NCBI RefSeq assembly: GCF_052113705.1
Contig: NZ_JBGQOG010000005.1
Span: forward strand, 264,684 to 328,683
DNA: 64,000 bases
Direction: 5' to 3'
Source of the DNA: JBGQOG01 sp052113705
GTDB taxonomy: Bacteria; Pseudomonadota; Alphaproteobacteria; Rhodobacterales; Rhodobacteraceae
The notes beneath the pieces are model-generated. The model saw only the letters and a list, made by a program, of their open reading frames with translations. It did no database searches and was not told the DNA's origin. A program made the position numbers and the translations under genes. Each line of letters starts with the position of its first letter. Positions within the stretch are counted from its first letter, which is position 1. Shown piece by piece: positions 63,577 through 64,000 of the stretch.

Positions 63577-64000
63577 TCAACTGTCTTTGGTGTCGGGCGG
63601 GGTCAGCAGATAGCGCGCCATCGCGCGGCGCACCGCGTCAGGCCAGGGCGAGGAATGCCCCTGAGACAGCCGCGCATGGATCACGGTCGCCTCGCCGGTG
63701 AAACGCGTCTCGCCTGCGCAGGAGCACGTCAGGGCAAAGGTGGCCGAAGCGCTGCCCAAAGCCTTGATCTGCAGCGTGAAATCCAGCCAATCCTCAAGCC
63801 GCGACGGCGCGAGGAAGCGGATGTTGATTGCGCCCAGCGGGGTGCCTGCACCGTCTTGCGCGGCCATTCGGGCCCAGCTGTGGCCGACGCCATCCGCAAA
63901 GAACCGCTCGGTCAGGGCCGAGATCATCTCAAAATAGCGCGGGTAGAAAACGATCCCGGCGGGGTCGCAGTGGTTGAATTCGACCTGTCGGCGCAGGGTG
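63577..64000 (-). CDS. 4-hydroxybenzoyl-CoA-thioesterase-like protein, cut at the window edge
   Basis: Hot-dog thioesterase whose 5' end lies outside the window. The apparent ATG at 63927 is internal: the frame stays open to 64000 and reads VEFNHCDPAGIVFYPRYFEM, containing the HCDPAGIVFYPRYF block with the catalytic aspartate. At least 140 residues are visible. Reads in the same direction as RidA and the other thioesterase, so the operon starts to the right. Confidence 0.88.
   Translation of the reverse strand, partial: TLRRQVEFNHCDPAGIVFYPRYFEMISALTERFFADGVGHSWARMAAQDGAGTPLGAINIRFLAPSRLEDWLDFTLQIKALGSASATFALTCSCAGETRFTGEATVIHARLSQGHSSPWPDAVRRAMARYLLTPPDTKDS

Noticed and set aside
63577..63927. 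Complete 116-residue thioesterase starting at 63927
   Set aside because: The frame continues to the window edge and contains the family's catalytic block upstream of that ATG, so the gene is partial.

Overview
The window is GC-rich, densely packed DNA with short intergenic gaps, Shine-Dalgarno-led starts and many 4-bp ATGA/GTGA gene overlaps. Gene content (TRAP transporter, aerobic fused indolepyruvate oxidoreductase, several aromatic ring-cleavage routes, Kdp) suggests an alphaproteobacterium, most likely a Rhodobacteraceae (roseobacter-type) chromosome or large replicon. I see no rRNA, tRNA, CRISPR array, transposase, integrase or phage gene.

Layout from left to right. (1) 8-5908: exopolysaccharide O-acetylation genes of the alginate type (AlgF-, AlgI-, AlgJ-, AlgX-like) on +, facing a Sel1-repeat AlgK-like protein on -. 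(2) 6161-9057: DctM/DctQ/DctP TRAP importer. (3) 9311-13380: class III aminotransferase and APC permease with a divergent AraC regulator. (4) 13409-18376: hydroxyquinol branch (Dabb protein, maleylacetate reductase, hydroxyquinol 1,2-dioxygenase, aldehyde dehydrogenase) with a divergent LysR regulator. (5) 18573-26953: a complete iac-type indole-3-acetate catabolic cluster, iacHABCDEFG plus MarR iacR, with iacI divergent. (6) 27048-31634: catechol ortho-cleavage genes catB-catC-catA-catD with divergent catR. The iac and cat blocks together predict IAA -> catechol -> cis,cis-muconate -> muconolactone -> enol-lactone -> 3-oxoadipate. (7) 31758-40801: an SGNH hydrolase and a kdpFABCDE potassium operon led by an extra membrane micropeptide and candidate KdpE boxes. 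(8) 41143-44305: cupin / FAH-family / SDR / phenol-MetA-type outer-membrane protein operon of unknown substrate.

(9) 44489-57899, all on -: a set of ten genes read as cyclase (isatin-hydrolase-type), phytoene-desaturase-like flavoenzyme, MarR, IorA, IorB, a second phytoene-desaturase-like flavoenzyme, and a five-gene Opp/Dpp-type ABC importer. I cannot match this combination to a described pathway, and it is the best candidate for something new. (10) 58205-61944: StyA/StyB-like two-component flavin monooxygenase with an SDR and a divergent AraC regulator, resembling indole-oxidation (iif-type) clusters. (11) 62092-64000: MarR, two hot-dog thioesterases (the last cut by the window edge) and a RidA protein, probably the start of another aromatic-CoA operon continuing to the right.

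Taken together, about 45 kb looks like an island for indolic and related aromatic compounds: side-chain entry (IorAB, aminotransferase), IAA degradation (iac), indole oxidation (StyAB-like, isatin hydrolase) and two intradiol ring-cleavage branches (catechol and hydroxyquinol). Each block has its own regulator. Functions are assigned by reading motifs and gene order; no database search was run.
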